Assembly (NCBI GenBank): GCA_022447545.1
Contig: JAKVBI010000032.1
Coordinates: forward strand, 1 to 47,242
Reading direction: 5' to 3'
Length of the DNA stretch: 47,242 nt
From: Myxococcota bacterium
Lineage (GTDB): Bacteria; Myxococcota_A; UBA9160; SMWR01
Shown: positions 31,832-40,951 of the stretch, in pieces
How positions within the stretch are numbered: the first letter of the stretch is position 1
Layout of the letters: each line of letters starts with the position of its first letter
Position numbers and translations under genes: made by a program
The notes under the pieces: model-generated
The model's input: only the letters and a program-made list of their open reading frames with translations
Databases searched by the model: none
What the model was told of the DNA's origin: nothing

Positions 31832-33685
31832 TCAGTCCAGGAATTCTCGCAGCACGGTCAGCAGCCATAGCCGTGAGAAATGCAGGTGGCCCGCGCGGAA
31901 TCCATTCCGGACCGCTCGCAGGGAGTCGCCTCGCAGCCAGGGGTGCTCGGGGAGCTCGTCGGGCAGCCCGCCGTTACGGAACCAGGCGTCGAAGGGCAGG
32001 GTGAAACCCTGCTTTTGGCGATTCCACAGCGTCTCGGGCACGGGTGGCGACGGGGCCTCGCGAAGCCGGCGCTTGGCCGGTCCCGCCAGGCGGTGGTGGG
32101 CTGGCACTCGGGCCACGGCCAGCAGCAGGTCGCGGTCTACCAGTGGGGTTCGGACCTCCAGCGAATGACGCATGCTGACGGCATCGGTATCGCGCAGCAG
32201 TTGCGTTTGAAGGTACTGGCGGAACTCGAGGGCCGAGACGCGTTCGGGTTCGGGGACCGCATTGGCAGCCAGTCTCGCCGTCAACTCGCGAGCCGGGTCG
32301 GCCGCCTCGACGGCATCGGCGAGTTGGGGGGACAGGAGTGTGCGGACTTCCGATGGAGTCTGGATGGCGCGTGCAGCCGTGTACGCTCCGGTGGGGCTGC
32401 CCCCATAACGCAGCATTAGGGACAGGCGTGAGGCCCTGGACGAGCGGGGCAGGGTGTCGATCAGTGCCGAAGCGCCGTCTAGCAGCGGTTGGAAGGGGGG
32501 CACCGGGCACAGCCAGCGGTGGATGCGGTTGATTCTCGGGATGCTCGAGAAGGTTCCGTAACCGCCGAACAGTTCATCCCCGCCCACGCCGGAGACCGCG
32601 ACCTTCAGGCCTGCTCGTACCGCGGCTTCGGAAACGAAGTAGGTGTTCACACCGTCGACGGAAGGCTGGTCGAGGGCTCGGACGGCTTGTGGCATGCGTT
32701 CTCGGATCTCGTCGATGCGGATCGGGATCTCTCGGTGATCCGTTCCGTATTGCTGGGCGGCCTGTCGGGCAAGAGCGCTCTCGTCGAGGCTCGCATCGTC
32801 GAGGGCGAGGGTCACGGTGCGCACGGATGCCGTTCCGCCCGCCGTCATCAGGCCTACCAGGGCCGATGAGTCGACTCCGCCCGACAGGAACGCGCCCACC
32901 GGGACGTCTGACACGAGGTGGTGGCGTGTCGAGTCGATCAGGGCGTTACGAAGAGCTTCCGCCGACTCTTCTTCGTCCATGTCCTCGCTACGGCCGAAGC
33001 AGTCCTCCAGGGCAAAGTAGGCGGTGGGGCCCTCCACCCGGTCGTCACTCACGCGCAACCAGCTGCCTGCAGGTAGGGCGCGGATGCGCGTATAGAGGGT
33101 GCGGGGGGGTGCGATGGAGCCCCATAGCAGGTAGCTGGCCAGAGCTTCGGGGTCGAGGTCGCCGGCATCGCATACTGACCGGAGGGCCTGGACCTCCGAG
33201 GCGAAGAGCAGGCGTTTTCCGTCGTCAAGCACATACAGGGGTTTGATGCCGAGAGGATCTCTCGCCAGCAGCGTCTCGCGTTTTTCGGAATCGTGGAGAG
33301 CGAAGGCAAACATCCCTCGCAGCCGGTCGAGCACGCCGACTCCCCAGGCGCGAAAGCCGTGGAGGACCACCTCGGTGTCGCTGGTCGAATGGAACTCGTA
33401 GCCGGCTTCCTCGAGTTCACGGCGCAGATCGTGAAAGTTGTAGATCTCGCCGTTGAAGACCAGGCGCCAGCGACCACTGGCGTCGGTCATGGGCTGTTGG
33501 CCTGACTCGGAGAGATCGATGATGGAAAGCCGTCGGTGTCCGAGTCCGGTGCGGGAATCGTCGGAGATCCAGAGCCCCGCATCATCAGGGCCGCGGTGCT
33601 CCATGGCATCGCGCAACCCCAGGATCTCACGATCCTCGGTTCGCCCTGCTTCTCGGTAGCCCAAGACCCCTGCAATTCCACACAT
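31832..33685 (-). CDS. asnB: Glutamine-hydrolysing asparagine synthase family protein
   Basis: A 617-residue AsnB-type amidotransferase. The class II glutaminase domain starts with Met-Cys-Gly-Ile-Ala-Gly, so Cys2 is the nucleophile after Met removal; RGPDDAG, NGEIYNF and DTEVVLHG follow. The ATP-pyrophosphatase domain contains the PP-loop SGGVDSS. It could make asparagine or transfer an amide group to another carboxylate; AsnB paralogues are common in envelope-polysaccharide and natural-product clusters. The start at 33685 is fixed by the conserved MCGIAG. No Shine-Dalgarno sequence is visible, and a 203-base stretch separates it from the upstream DUF5916 gene. Confidence 0.93.
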   Translation of the reverse strand: MCGIAGVLGYREAGRTEDREILGLRDAMEHRGPDDAGLWISDDSRTGLGHRRLSIIDLSESGQQPMTDASGRWRLVFNGEIYNFHDLRRELEEAGYEFHSTSDTEVVLHGFRAWGVGVLDRLRGMFAFALHDSEKRETLLARDPLGIKPLYVLDDGKRLLFASEVQALRSVCDAGDLDPEALASYLLWGSIAPPRTLYTRIRALPAGSWLRVSDDRVEGPTAYFALEDCFGRSEDMDEEESAEALRNALIDSTRHHLVSDVPVGAFLSGGVDSSALVGLMTAGGTASVRTVTLALDDASLDESALARQAAQQYGTDHREIPIRIDEIRERMPQAVRALDQPSVDGVNTYFVSEAAVRAGLKVAVSGVGGDELFGGYGTFSSIPRINRIHRWLCPVPPFQPLLDGASALIDTLPRSSRASRLSLMLRYGGSPTGAYTAARAIQTPSEVRTLLSPQLADAVEAADPARELTARLAANAVPEPERVSALEFRQYLQTQLLRDTDAVSMRHSLEVRTPLVDRDLLLAVARVPAHHRLAGPAKRRLREAPSPPVPETLWNRQKQGFTLPFDAWFRNGGLPDELPEHPWLRGDSLRAVRNGFRAGHLHFSRLWLLTVLREFLD

Positions 33686-33888
33686 TGGATAGGTCGATCG
33701 GTCCAGTGGCCGATGCATCTCCCGGGGGGTTGGGCGGGTGCACTGGAATCGAATCAAATGGCGAGCGTTCAGGCAAGCGCCGTCGGGCAAATTGCGATTT
33801 CGGCCCCTTGGGTGGTTTTTGCCAGCGGGTGGAAAATCCAGGAGTCCATTCACTCGGTCCAGCGGGCTCGGAACCGGCAAAGTAAGCG
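33686..33888. other. Intergenic stretch between DUF5916 and asnB
   Basis: About 200 bases lie between the DUF5916 stop and the AsnB start, both on the minus strand. It is slightly less GC-rich than the genes around it. I see no convincing gene, strong hairpin or consensus promoter; the asnB promoter probably lies here. Confidence 0.5.
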
Positions 33889-36039
33889 TCAGAAACGCAG
33901 CAGCCAGCCCAGTTTGGCCAGGGGCTCGGTTCGAACCAGGCGAATGTCGCCCAGACTCGTGTCGAGGTACTGGTTGAAGACGATGAAGACCTCGCGCCCC
34001 TCCACGGGCACCCAGAACAGGCGGCTGTTGATGGACAGTTCGTCGCTCACATTGTCCCACTGGATAAAATTGGCCCAGGCCAGATTGGGGCTGAAGTTGA
34101 CGTCCACGCGCAGCCGAGCGACCCGCGTGACGAAGTCGCCTTCGGGCAGGTTTACATCGTTCTGGTCGTAGACCAATTCGACAAACAGATGGGGGGAAGG
34201 GCGCCACGCGAGGCGCGGGTTGATGCGTAGGCGGCGGCCTGAAAAGAAGGTGCCGTAGGAGATTTCGACGCCGGCCTGCAGCGCTCGAGTCGGTGCCGAT
34301 TGGAGGAGGAGCATGCCCAGGTCAAAGGGGTACGAGCCGGGCGGGATAATGACACCGGGTTGGATTTCGAACGGCGCGATCAGGCGTTCGAAGCGGTGTT
34401 CGTAGATGATTTCGGCCCGGTCGTTGATGGAACTCGTGAACTCCAGCGGATTGACTGCGATGCGCGCGCTCTCAATGTCGTTGGAAAGTCCTGTGATCAG
34501 CAGCCCCTCCACCGAACTGTCCAGGGTGCGGAGAAAACCATTCTGACGAATTCGGTGGCGGAAGATGCCATCGTATTGACGGATGCCCACACGGTTGACG
34601 AAGCCCAGCGCTGGCAGGAAGTTCGACTGAAGTTCCTGCGCGCCGACCTTCCAGAAAATGCGATCGTTCGGGTATTCGATGTCGCCTCCAAACGCCCACT
34701 GGTCGTCCGGTGCACCCTCGTTGATGCTTCGCTGAACCCATAATTTGCCCTTGAGGGTGCGGTTCTCGATGAAGTTCCGATTGCGGTAGATGGCGTCGAA
34801 TCCCACCAGTCCGTCGGTCGGTGCCCCGTCCTGATTTCCAAGGGTTGCAATCATCCCGACCGTGGATTCCGTGAGCACATTCGCGGCCACCCGCACGACG
34901 CTGAGGTTTCGATAGCCGATGTCGGCGTGGGGCTCGGTCTCTACGTTGAGGACTCCGAGCTTGAAGCGACCGATGCGGCCGGTCACCTTCGCTCCCGCCA
35001 GGATGTCCACCGGATTGCCCGCGGGGTCGAGTCCGATGCGGCGCGAGAAGAACGGGATGCCGTTCTGTCCCTTGAGTTCGGCGAATTCGAAGATGCCCGA
35101 GTCCTGGAGGAAGAAGTCCCGCTTCTCGGGATAAAAGAGGGCGAAGCGGGTCAGATTGACGCGCTGGTCATCGACCTCGGTTTCGCCGAAGTCCGTGTTG
35201 ATCGTCAGGGATGCGGTGAGGGAAGGAGTGAGCTTGTAGAAGGCGTCAACACTGGGTTTGAACTTGAATTCATGTTCGCCAGTGTCGTTGTCGTCGATCC
35301 GTCGGACAGTTCCCGATGGCACGATGTCCAAGCCCCATCCCTGTTCGGCGGTGGCCATGCCTTCGAGGATGCCCGCCTTGGACATGGTGCTGACGAATTC
35401 GTCGGGGCGTGGGTTGTTCCAGCGGATCCACTCGTTGCTACGTCCGACGATTCGGGAGACGTTCATCCCCCAGGCGTCCAGGGATGGATCGAAGGAGATG
35501 GACTGGAAGGGAATGGCCATTTCCACCGTGTATCCCGCGTCGTCGATGTTGGCCTTGGCGTACCAGACCCCGTTCCAATCCTTTTCGAACAGGTGGCCTT
35601 CGAAGCTGACTTCCCGGCGACCCCCGTTGGGGTTGACCTGGAAGAAGTAGCCGTTGAGGCCGTCCCGGAAGGGGTCGATGCTCACGCCGACGTTGTCGTC
35701 GAAGAAGAAGAAGTCGTCCCGCTTCATGCGGCGTGCCACCAGAGATTCCGGGTCCCGGTCGTAGGCCCGAATTCCGATGTAGAGGAACTCGCCGTCGGTC
35801 AGGAAGCGCGCCACGGTGCGCTCGCTGGGTTCGCCTCCCGAGATCGGGATCACCTGGATCATCTCGTCGATGGAGTTGGCGCGGGTCCAGACGGGATCGT
35901 CGAGCAGGCCGTCGATGACCGGGCCCTCTTCGACATGGACGGCTCGTACGCGAGGGACGTCTTTCGCGTAGGCATGCGACCCAAGCACGAGGCTCGTGGC
36001 GCACAGGATCCCAAGGGCTGTCCGGACCGGAGCCTGCAT
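33889..36039 (-). CDS. DUF5916 outer-membrane beta-barrel protein with CBM9-like domain
   Basis: A 716-residue secreted protein. The signal peptide (residues about 1-25) ends with SHAYA before KD. A CBM9-like domain follows (about 35-240: IDGLLDDPVW at its start, then FLYIGIRAYDRDP and DDNVGVSIDPF). The rest has alternating hydrophobic strands (PEKRDFFLQDSGIFEF, FFSRRIGLDPAG) and ends in LLRF, with a terminal Phe, as in outer-membrane barrels. This is the typical DUF5916 layout, of unknown function, perhaps surface binding or transport. It shows that the host has an outer membrane. ATG 36039 is clear, and TATGCT at 36097-36102 (minus strand) is a -10-like element. It is divergent from the CoA-transferase gene. 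Confidence 0.92.
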   Translation of the reverse strand: MQAPVRTALGILCATSLVLGSHAYAKDVPRVRAVHVEEGPVIDGLLDDPVWTRANSIDEMIQVIPISGGEPSERTVARFLTDGEFLYIGIRAYDRDPESLVARRMKRDDFFFFDDNVGVSIDPFRDGLNGYFFQVNPNGGRREVSFEGHLFEKDWNGVWYAKANIDDAGYTVEMAIPFQSISFDPSLDAWGMNVSRIVGRSNEWIRWNNPRPDEFVSTMSKAGILEGMATAEQGWGLDIVPSGTVRRIDDNDTGEHEFKFKPSVDAFYKLTPSLTASLTINTDFGETEVDDQRVNLTRFALFYPEKRDFFLQDSGIFEFAELKGQNGIPFFSRRIGLDPAGNPVDILAGAKVTGRIGRFKLGVLNVETEPHADIGYRNLSVVRVAANVLTESTVGMIATLGNQDGAPTDGLVGFDAIYRNRNFIENRTLKGKLWVQRSINEGAPDDQWAFGGDIEYPNDRIFWKVGAQELQSNFLPALGFVNRVGIRQYDGIFRHRIRQNGFLRTLDSSVEGLLITGLSNDIESARIAVNPLEFTSSINDRAEIIYEHRFERLIAPFEIQPGVIIPPGSYPFDLGMLLLQSAPTRALQAGVEISYGTFFSGRRLRINPRLAWRPSPHLFVELVYDQNDVNLPEGDFVTRVARLRVDVNFSPNLAWANFIQWDNVSDELSINSRLFWVPVEGREVFIVFNQYLDTSLGDIRLVRTEPLAKLGWLLRF

Positions 36040-36072
36040 GGATGCTCGCTCGGGCTGGGGTGGGTTGTCCGG

Positions 36073-36099
36073 GCTCGGGTGGCGTCAGACGGCCCGAGC
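36073..36099. repeat. Inverted repeat between divergent DUF5916 and CoA-transferase genes
   Basis: GCTCGGG (36073-36079) is inverted as CCCGAGC (36093-36099), 13 bases apart, and a further direct copy of GCTCGGG lies at 36048-36054. It overlaps the minus-strand -10-like TATGCT, so an operator or a leader hairpin is possible; chance in GC-rich DNA cannot be excluded. Confidence 0.3.
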
Positions 36100-36174
36100 A
36101 TAGTCGAAGCCGGCAGGCGATTCTTCGGCCTCCACGGGATGCAAAGGCAGCCGATCGAGGGCGCGGGTGGGGTG

Positions 36175-36180
36175 TATGCT
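36175..36180 (+). promoter_or_regulatory. -10-like element (TATGCT) before the CoA-transferase operon
   Basis: TATGCT lies 21 bases before the ATG at 36202, with the GGAGGA ribosome-binding site between them. The same hexamer appears on the other strand at 36097-36102 for the divergent gene. No -35 consensus is visible. Confidence 0.35.
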
Positions 36181-36201
36181 GCGCGGAGGAGGATTTCGAA
36201 T

Positions 36202-37395
36202 ATGTCCGCTCTGGAAGGCCTTCGTGTCCTGGATCTCACGCAATACGAGGCGGGGACGTCCTGTACACAATGGCTTGGCTGGTATGGGGCCGACGTGGTG
36301 AAGGTCGAGCGGCCGGGGATCGGTGAGCCGGGGCGCGCACTGAGCACCGGACCCGGTGACTCGGGTTACTTCGTCTACTGGAACAGCAACAAGCGCAGTG
36401 TCGCCATCGACCTCACAGAGCCAGACGGTCGTGACCTGCTACTTCGGATGGCTTCCCACTTCGACGTCTTCGTGGAGAACTACGGCCCCGGCGTCGTGGA
36501 ACGCCTGGGACTCGACGAGGCCCGCCTTCGCGAGCGCAACCCGGAGATCATCTACGCCCGGGTCAAGGGGTTTGGGGGCTACGGGCCCTATTCGCAGTAC
36601 AAGTGTTACGACATGGTCGCTCAGGCGGCTGGGGGAGCCTTTTCGGTGACCGGGGAGCCCGACGGTCCACCCATGCGGCCGGGCCCCACACTGGCGGACT
36701 CGGGGAGTGGCCTGCAGCTGGCGTTCGGCATCCTGGCCGCCTACGTGCAGCGCCTGCGCGAGGGCAAGGGGCAGCGGGTGGAGGTCTCCATGCAGGAGGC
36801 CGCCACGTATTTTCTGCGCACCACCGTCGGCAGTATGAGCGATTACGGCCGCGAGGTCGCACCTCGCACGGGGAACGGTGTGGGGCCGTTCTCGAACCTC
36901 TATCCCTGCTCTCCCGGGGGCGCCAACGATTACGTGTTTCTGCTCGCTGCCACGCCGCGTCACGTGGAGGCGCTTTGTCGCGTCATTGGAAGGCCGGACC
37001 TGGCCGAGGAGACCGCTTCGATGCCCCAGTTCGGGGGGGGCGTGGGCGGGGAATTCTATGAAGTGATCAAGGCCTGGACGAGCCAGCGGAGCAAGACCGA
37101 GGCCATGCGACTGCTGGCCGAGGCCGGGGTGCCCTGTAGCGCGGTGCTCGACACCCTGGATCTGTTCGAGGATCCCCACCTGCGAGAGCGGGGCTTCGTC
37201 GAAACCCTCGAGCACGCCGAACTGGGGCCCCTGCGCGTGCTGGGAGCTCCCGTTCGGCTCTCAGAGAGCCAGGTGGAGACGCGTGCTGCGCCGCTTTTGG
37301 GGGCTCACACGGCCCAGGTATTGTCGGAAGAGTTGGGAATCGGGGGCGATGAGCTGACCCAATGGGCCCAACGGGGGGTGATCGGCCTGGGGTGA
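36202..37395 (+). CDS. CaiB/BaiF family CoA-transferase
   Basis: A 397-residue class III CoA-transferase. Typical segments are LEGLRVLDLTQYEAGTSCTQWL-like N-terminus, GADVVKVERPG, NKRSVAIDL, FVENYGPGVVERLGL, YARVKGFGGYGPYSQY and YDMVAQAAGG. The catalytic Asp is Asp166 in LADSGSGLQLAFGI, aligned with the Asp of formyl-CoA transferase that forms the acyl anhydride. It activates a carboxylic acid by taking CoA from another thioester. Substrate unknown. It opens a plus-strand run of CoA-transferase, D-aminoacylase-like hydrolase, symporter and crotonase (gaps of 49, 54 and 39 bases), suggesting uptake and CoA-dependent breakdown of one substrate. Confidence 0.94.
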   Translation: MSALEGLRVLDLTQYEAGTSCTQWLGWYGADVVKVERPGIGEPGRALSTGPGDSGYFVYWNSNKRSVAIDLTEPDGRDLLLRMASHFDVFVENYGPGVVERLGLDEARLRERNPEIIYARVKGFGGYGPYSQYKCYDMVAQAAGGAFSVTGEPDGPPMRPGPTLADSGSGLQLAFGILAAYVQRLREGKGQRVEVSMQEAATYFLRTTVGSMSDYGREVAPRTGNGVGPFSNLYPCSPGGANDYVFLLAATPRHVEALCRVIGRPDLAEETASMPQFGGGVGGEFYEVIKAWTSQRSKTEAMRLLAEAGVPCSAVLDTLDLFEDPHLRERGFVETLEHAELGPLRVLGAPVRLSESQVETRAAPLLGAHTAQVLSEELGIGGDELTQWAQRGVIGLG

Positions 37396-37444
37396 GGCGT
37401 TTCTGGTCTTGCCCCCGGGGCTACCTTCGGCCACGATCGGCCTC

Positions 37445-39163
37445 ATGCTGGATCGAATCATACGCGGCGGGACGGTGATCGACGGAACCGGGGGCCCAGG
37501 CCACACGGCAGACGTCGGGATTCTGGATGGACGCATTGCAGCGGTGGGCCGGTTGGACGAGACGGCGGCCGAGGTGCTCGACGCCGACGGCTGTTGCGTG
37601 GCGCCCGGTTTCGTAGACCCCCACACCCACTACGATGCACAGCTGTTCTGGGACCCTACGGCCAGTCCCTCGAATTTGCATGGCGTCACCACCGTGATTG
37701 GGGGCAACTGCGGCTTCACACTGGCCCCGCTGGGGGATCAGGATGCCGACTACATCCGGCGCATGATGGCGCGGGTGGAGGGTATGCCCCTCTCGGCTCT
37801 GGAAGCGGGCTTGCCCTGGGATTGGCGCGGCTTCGGCGAATACCTCGACCGCTTGGAAGGTGCGATCGGAGTCAACGCCGGATTCTTGGTCGGGCACTGT
37901 GCCGTCCGGCGCAGTGTCATGGGAGAGGCCGCGGTGGGAGGACAACCAACTCCGGAGCAGCTTTCCGAGATGGCGCGGCTACTCGGCGATTCTCTCAGGG
38001 GTGGAGGGCTCGGCTTTTCGACCTCTCTGGCCTTTACCCACAGCGATGGAGATGGGGAGCCTGTGCCTTCGCGTTGGGCCACTCACGACGAGGTACTCGC
38101 TCTGTGTCGGGTGGTTCGAGACTACGAGGGGACTTCTCTCGAGTTCATCATCGACGGTTGCCTCGGTCGTTTCAGCGACGAAGAGGTGGAGTTGATGACG
38201 CGGATGTCACTGGAGTCTCAGCGCACCCTGAACTGGAACGTGCTTGGCATCGATGGCAAGCGCCCCGATCACTACGCCCATCAACTCGGCGCGTCCAAGC
38301 GGGCGGCTGAGAAGGGGGGACGGGTAGTCGCTCTGACGATGCCCGTGGTGGTGGAGATGAATCTCTCATTCCTCACGCATTGTGCGCTCCACATGCTGCC
38401 GGACTGGGACCAGATCATGAAACTCTCGCCCTCGGAGCGGATCGAAAAGCTCCGAGACCCCGAGTGTCGCCGTTTCCTGGACGAGCGCGCTCATGCACCG
38501 GAAGCTGGTGTGTTGGCCCGTCTGGCCAACTGGGGGAATCTCGTCATCGGCGATGTGTTCTCCTCGGGCAACGAGTTCGCGCGCGGGCGCAGCGTCGGCG
38601 ACATCGCCGAGGAGACGGGCCAGACGACTTTCGACGCTCTATGTGACATCGTCATCCGTGACGAACTACGCACGGTCCTCTGGCCAGGAAGCCCCGACGA
38701 CAGCGAGGAGAGTTGGGCGCTGCGTGCCGAGGCGTGGGAGGACGATCACATTCTGATCGGCGGTTCCGATGCTGGCGCTCACCTCGATCGCATGTGCGGC
38801 TCGAGCTATCCAACGGGTCTGCTGGCTGATTGTTTGCGCGGTCGGCGGCTTGTCTCTGTCGAACGGGCCGTGCAGTTGATGACCCAGAAACCCGCAGAAA
38901 TGTTCGGCCTGCGAGATCGGGGGGTGCTCCGAGAGGGTGCCCACGCTGATGTCGTGATCTTTGACCCGGAGACTGTGGACCGCTGTCCAGTGCGCACAGC
39001 CGCGGATCTGCCCGGAGGGAATTCACGTCTGGTGGCCGACGCCTTGGGGGTTCAACGGGTGCTTGTCAACGGACAGGTGGTGGTCGCTGAGGGCGAATCG
39101 ACGGGAGCGTTGGCGGGAAGGTTGTTGCGCTCTGGGCGGGACACGAAGACCGCGTCTCTCTAG
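37445..39163 (+). CDS. D-aminoacylase-like amidohydrolase
   Basis: A 572-residue amidohydrolase of the N-acyl-D-amino-acid deacylase/dihydroorotase-like group. It begins with DRIIRGGTVIDGTG and has the metal motif HTHYDAQ (His60, His62), with Cys89 in GGNCGF, which bridges metals in D-aminoacylase. GGSDAGAHLDRMCGSSYPT near the C-terminus supplies the catalytic Asp. Known relatives cleave N-acyl-D-amino acids, but many are uncharacterised and their substrate cannot be assumed. ATG 37445 is chosen as the family start. A related protein is at 43974. The stop is an amber TAG, and the following symporter frame continues in register with this gene. Confidence 0.92.
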   Translation: MLDRIIRGGTVIDGTGGPGHTADVGILDGRIAAVGRLDETAAEVLDADGCCVAPGFVDPHTHYDAQLFWDPTASPSNLHGVTTVIGGNCGFTLAPLGDQDADYIRRMMARVEGMPLSALEAGLPWDWRGFGEYLDRLEGAIGVNAGFLVGHCAVRRSVMGEAAVGGQPTPEQLSEMARLLGDSLRGGGLGFSTSLAFTHSDGDGEPVPSRWATHDEVLALCRVVRDYEGTSLEFIIDGCLGRFSDEEVELMTRMSLESQRTLNWNVLGIDGKRPDHYAHQLGASKRAAEKGGRVVALTMPVVVEMNLSFLTHCALHMLPDWDQIMKLSPSERIEKLRDPECRRFLDERAHAPEAGVLARLANWGNLVIGDVFSSGNEFARGRSVGDIAEETGQTTFDALCDIVIRDELRTVLWPGSPDDSEESWALRAEAWEDDHILIGGSDAGAHLDRMCGSSYPTGLLADCLRGRRLVSVERAVQLMTQKPAEMFGLRDRGVLREGAHADVVIFDPETVDRCPVRTAADLPGGNSRLVADALGVQRVLVNGQVVVAEGESTGALAGRLLRSGRDTKTASL

Positions 39164-39217
39164 CCCCGAGCGTCGGCGGCCTCGCGAAGGGGGGGGGCGC
39201 TGAGCGTCCTGGATCTG

Positions 39218-40912
39218 GTGATCATTGGTCTCTACCTGGGCGGCGCGTTCGTCTGGGGAGCGTGGCATGCTCGGAGAGCATCGAGTAGCCGTGCGGCCTT
39301 CTTTGTGGCCGGTCGCAGCTTGCCCTGGTGGTTGGCGGGTACCTCCATCGTGGCCACGACCTTTGCGGCGGATACGCCCCTGGCGGTTGCGGGGCTCGTG
39401 GCCAGTGAGGGCATCGCGGGCAACTGGTTCTGGTGGGCCGACGTTCTGCCGGCGGTGATCGGTGCCCTGATCGTCGGCCAACTCTGGCGCCGCAGTGGTG
39501 TCTTGACCGACAACGAGATCACGGAAATCCGCTACGGGGGTCGGACAGCAGCGGGGTTGCGTTTGTTTCGCGCGGCCTACTTCGGCGTCCTGCGCAATGC
39601 CATCGTGATGGGTTGGGTCAACCTCGCCATGCTGAAGGTGCTCTCGCTTGCTCTCGGAGTGGACGAGAGTGAGAGCGGGTGGATTCTTGCCGGGTTGTTC
39701 GTCTTGACCGTCGGCTACACGTTGTTGGCGGGCCTGGTGGGTGTGGTCTTCACGGACTTTCTTCAGTTCGGGTTGGCCCTGGTGGGTTCCGTCGCCCTGG
39801 CGGTACTGGCGGTGAAGGAGGTTGGCGGCATGTCGGCTCTCCTGACCGAGTTGGGGGACCGGGCCGAGTTGCTGGCATTGCTGCCTTCGGCGCATGACAG
39901 CGAGGCTGTGTGGGCCTTCGCGATCTACGTCGGCCTCAAGAGTTGGTCGAGCGGCAACACCGAGGGGCACGGCTACACGGCCCAACGCATTCTGGCCACA
40001 CGAGACGAGCGTCACGCGCGGCTCGCGGGGTTGTGGTACGCGATTGCCCACTTCGCTTTGCGGCCCTGGCCCTGGGTGATCGTGGGATTGGTGGCAGTCA
40101 TTCAGTATCCCGGGCTTGAAGATCCCGAGGCCGGCTACGTGCGGGTGATGCTCGAAACCCTGCCCGACGGTCTGAGAGGGTTGATGCTTGCGGCCATGCT
40201 GGCCGCCTTTATGTCCACCATCGACACCCAGTTGAATTGGGGGGCCTCCTACCTGACCCACGACGTCTACGCGCGCTTCGTGAAACCCGATGCCAGCGAG
40301 CGTTCTCTCGTGAGGGTGGCTCGGGTTTGCATCGTGGGGCTGGCAGCGTTTGGAGTGGCGGCCACCTTCGCCATGGATTCGGTTTCCGGGGCCTGGAAAC
40401 TGTTGGCCACCATCAGCGCGGGTAGCGGGCTGATTCTGCTGTTGCGCTGGCTGTGGTGGAGGATCAATGCCTGGAGCGAGATCTCCGTCATGCTGGCCTC
40501 GCTGTTGGGGACTCATTGGTTCGAGGGGGTGATGGGCATTCCCTTTCCGCTTTCCTTCGTCTGGGTGGTTGCGTTTGCGATCAGCGTGTCCCTGTTGGTG
40601 ACCTGGCTGACCCCCCCCGAGGATCCCGCGACACTGCGGCATTTCTTCGAGCGTGTGCGGCCTCTCGGGGCGTGGGGCCCTGTTGCCCGGGCAGCCGGAC
40701 TGCCCCTGCGCCCTCTTGGATGGCGCCCGTGGTTGGAGGTGGCCATGGCCACCCTTGGAATCTACGGCGTGTTGCTCGGAACGGGATGGTGGCTCTTGGG
40801 CAAGCCCCTCCAGGGCACCCTGGTGATGGGGGTCGCAGCATGGGTCCTGGTCGTCGTTGCGCGTGGCGTGTCTCGGGCACCCGCTGTTCCCCAGGCCTCG
40901 CCAGACGGATAA
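39218..40912 (+). CDS. Sodium:solute symporter family protein
   Basis: A 564-residue (from GTG 39218) polytopic SSS-family carrier with about 13-14 hydrophobic segments. FFVAGRSLPWWLAGTSIVATTFAADTPLAV near the N-terminus is the family pattern, with SAYFGV-like and AMLAAFMSTIDTQLNWG (TM8 sodium-site Ser/Thr) later. It probably imports the substrate of the neighbouring hydrolase with Na+. The start is odd: no ATG, GTG or TTG lies between the TAG at 39161-39163 and GTG 39218, and the family N-terminus (LSVLDLV) lies before that GTG, so translation may begin at CTG 39200 or be coupled. A nine-G tract is at 39189-39197. Confidence 0.9.
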   Translation: MIIGLYLGGAFVWGAWHARRASSSRAAFFVAGRSLPWWLAGTSIVATTFAADTPLAVAGLVASEGIAGNWFWWADVLPAVIGALIVGQLWRRSGVLTDNEITEIRYGGRTAAGLRLFRAAYFGVLRNAIVMGWVNLAMLKVLSLALGVDESESGWILAGLFVLTVGYTLLAGLVGVVFTDFLQFGLALVGSVALAVLAVKEVGGMSALLTELGDRAELLALLPSAHDSEAVWAFAIYVGLKSWSSGNTEGHGYTAQRILATRDERHARLAGLWYAIAHFALRPWPWVIVGLVAVIQYPGLEDPEAGYVRVMLETLPDGLRGLMLAAMLAAFMSTIDTQLNWGASYLTHDVYARFVKPDASERSLVRVARVCIVGLAAFGVAATFAMDSVSGAWKLLATISAGSGLILLLRWLWWRINAWSEISVMLASLLGTHWFEGVMGIPFPLSFVWVVAFAISVSLLVTWLTPPEDPATLRHFFERVRPLGAWGPVARAAGLPLRPLGWRPWLEVAMATLGIYGVLLGTGWWLLGKPLQGTLVMGVAAWVLVVVARGVSRAPAVPQASPDG

Positions 40913-40916
40913 CCGG

Positions 40917-40922
40917 TATGAT
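40917..40922 (+). promoter_or_regulatory. -10-like element (TATGAT) before the crotonase gene
   Basis: TATGAT matches the -10 consensus at five of six positions and lies 29 bases before the GTG at 40952. It may be an internal promoter of the operon, or chance; no -35 is seen. Confidence 0.3.
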
Positions 40923-40951
40923 GTATGAGAAATCAACGTGAGGAGCCTTCT

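Noticed and set aside
33690-33885. Small frames in the gap upstream of asnB
   Set aside because: No ribosome-binding site or recognisable protein; the codon use is unlike that of the neighbouring genes.
36940-37070. Repeated G-rich stretches in the CoA-transferase gene, considered as a possible frameshift
   Set aside because: The protein reads continuously through with family residues on both sides, so the frame is intact.
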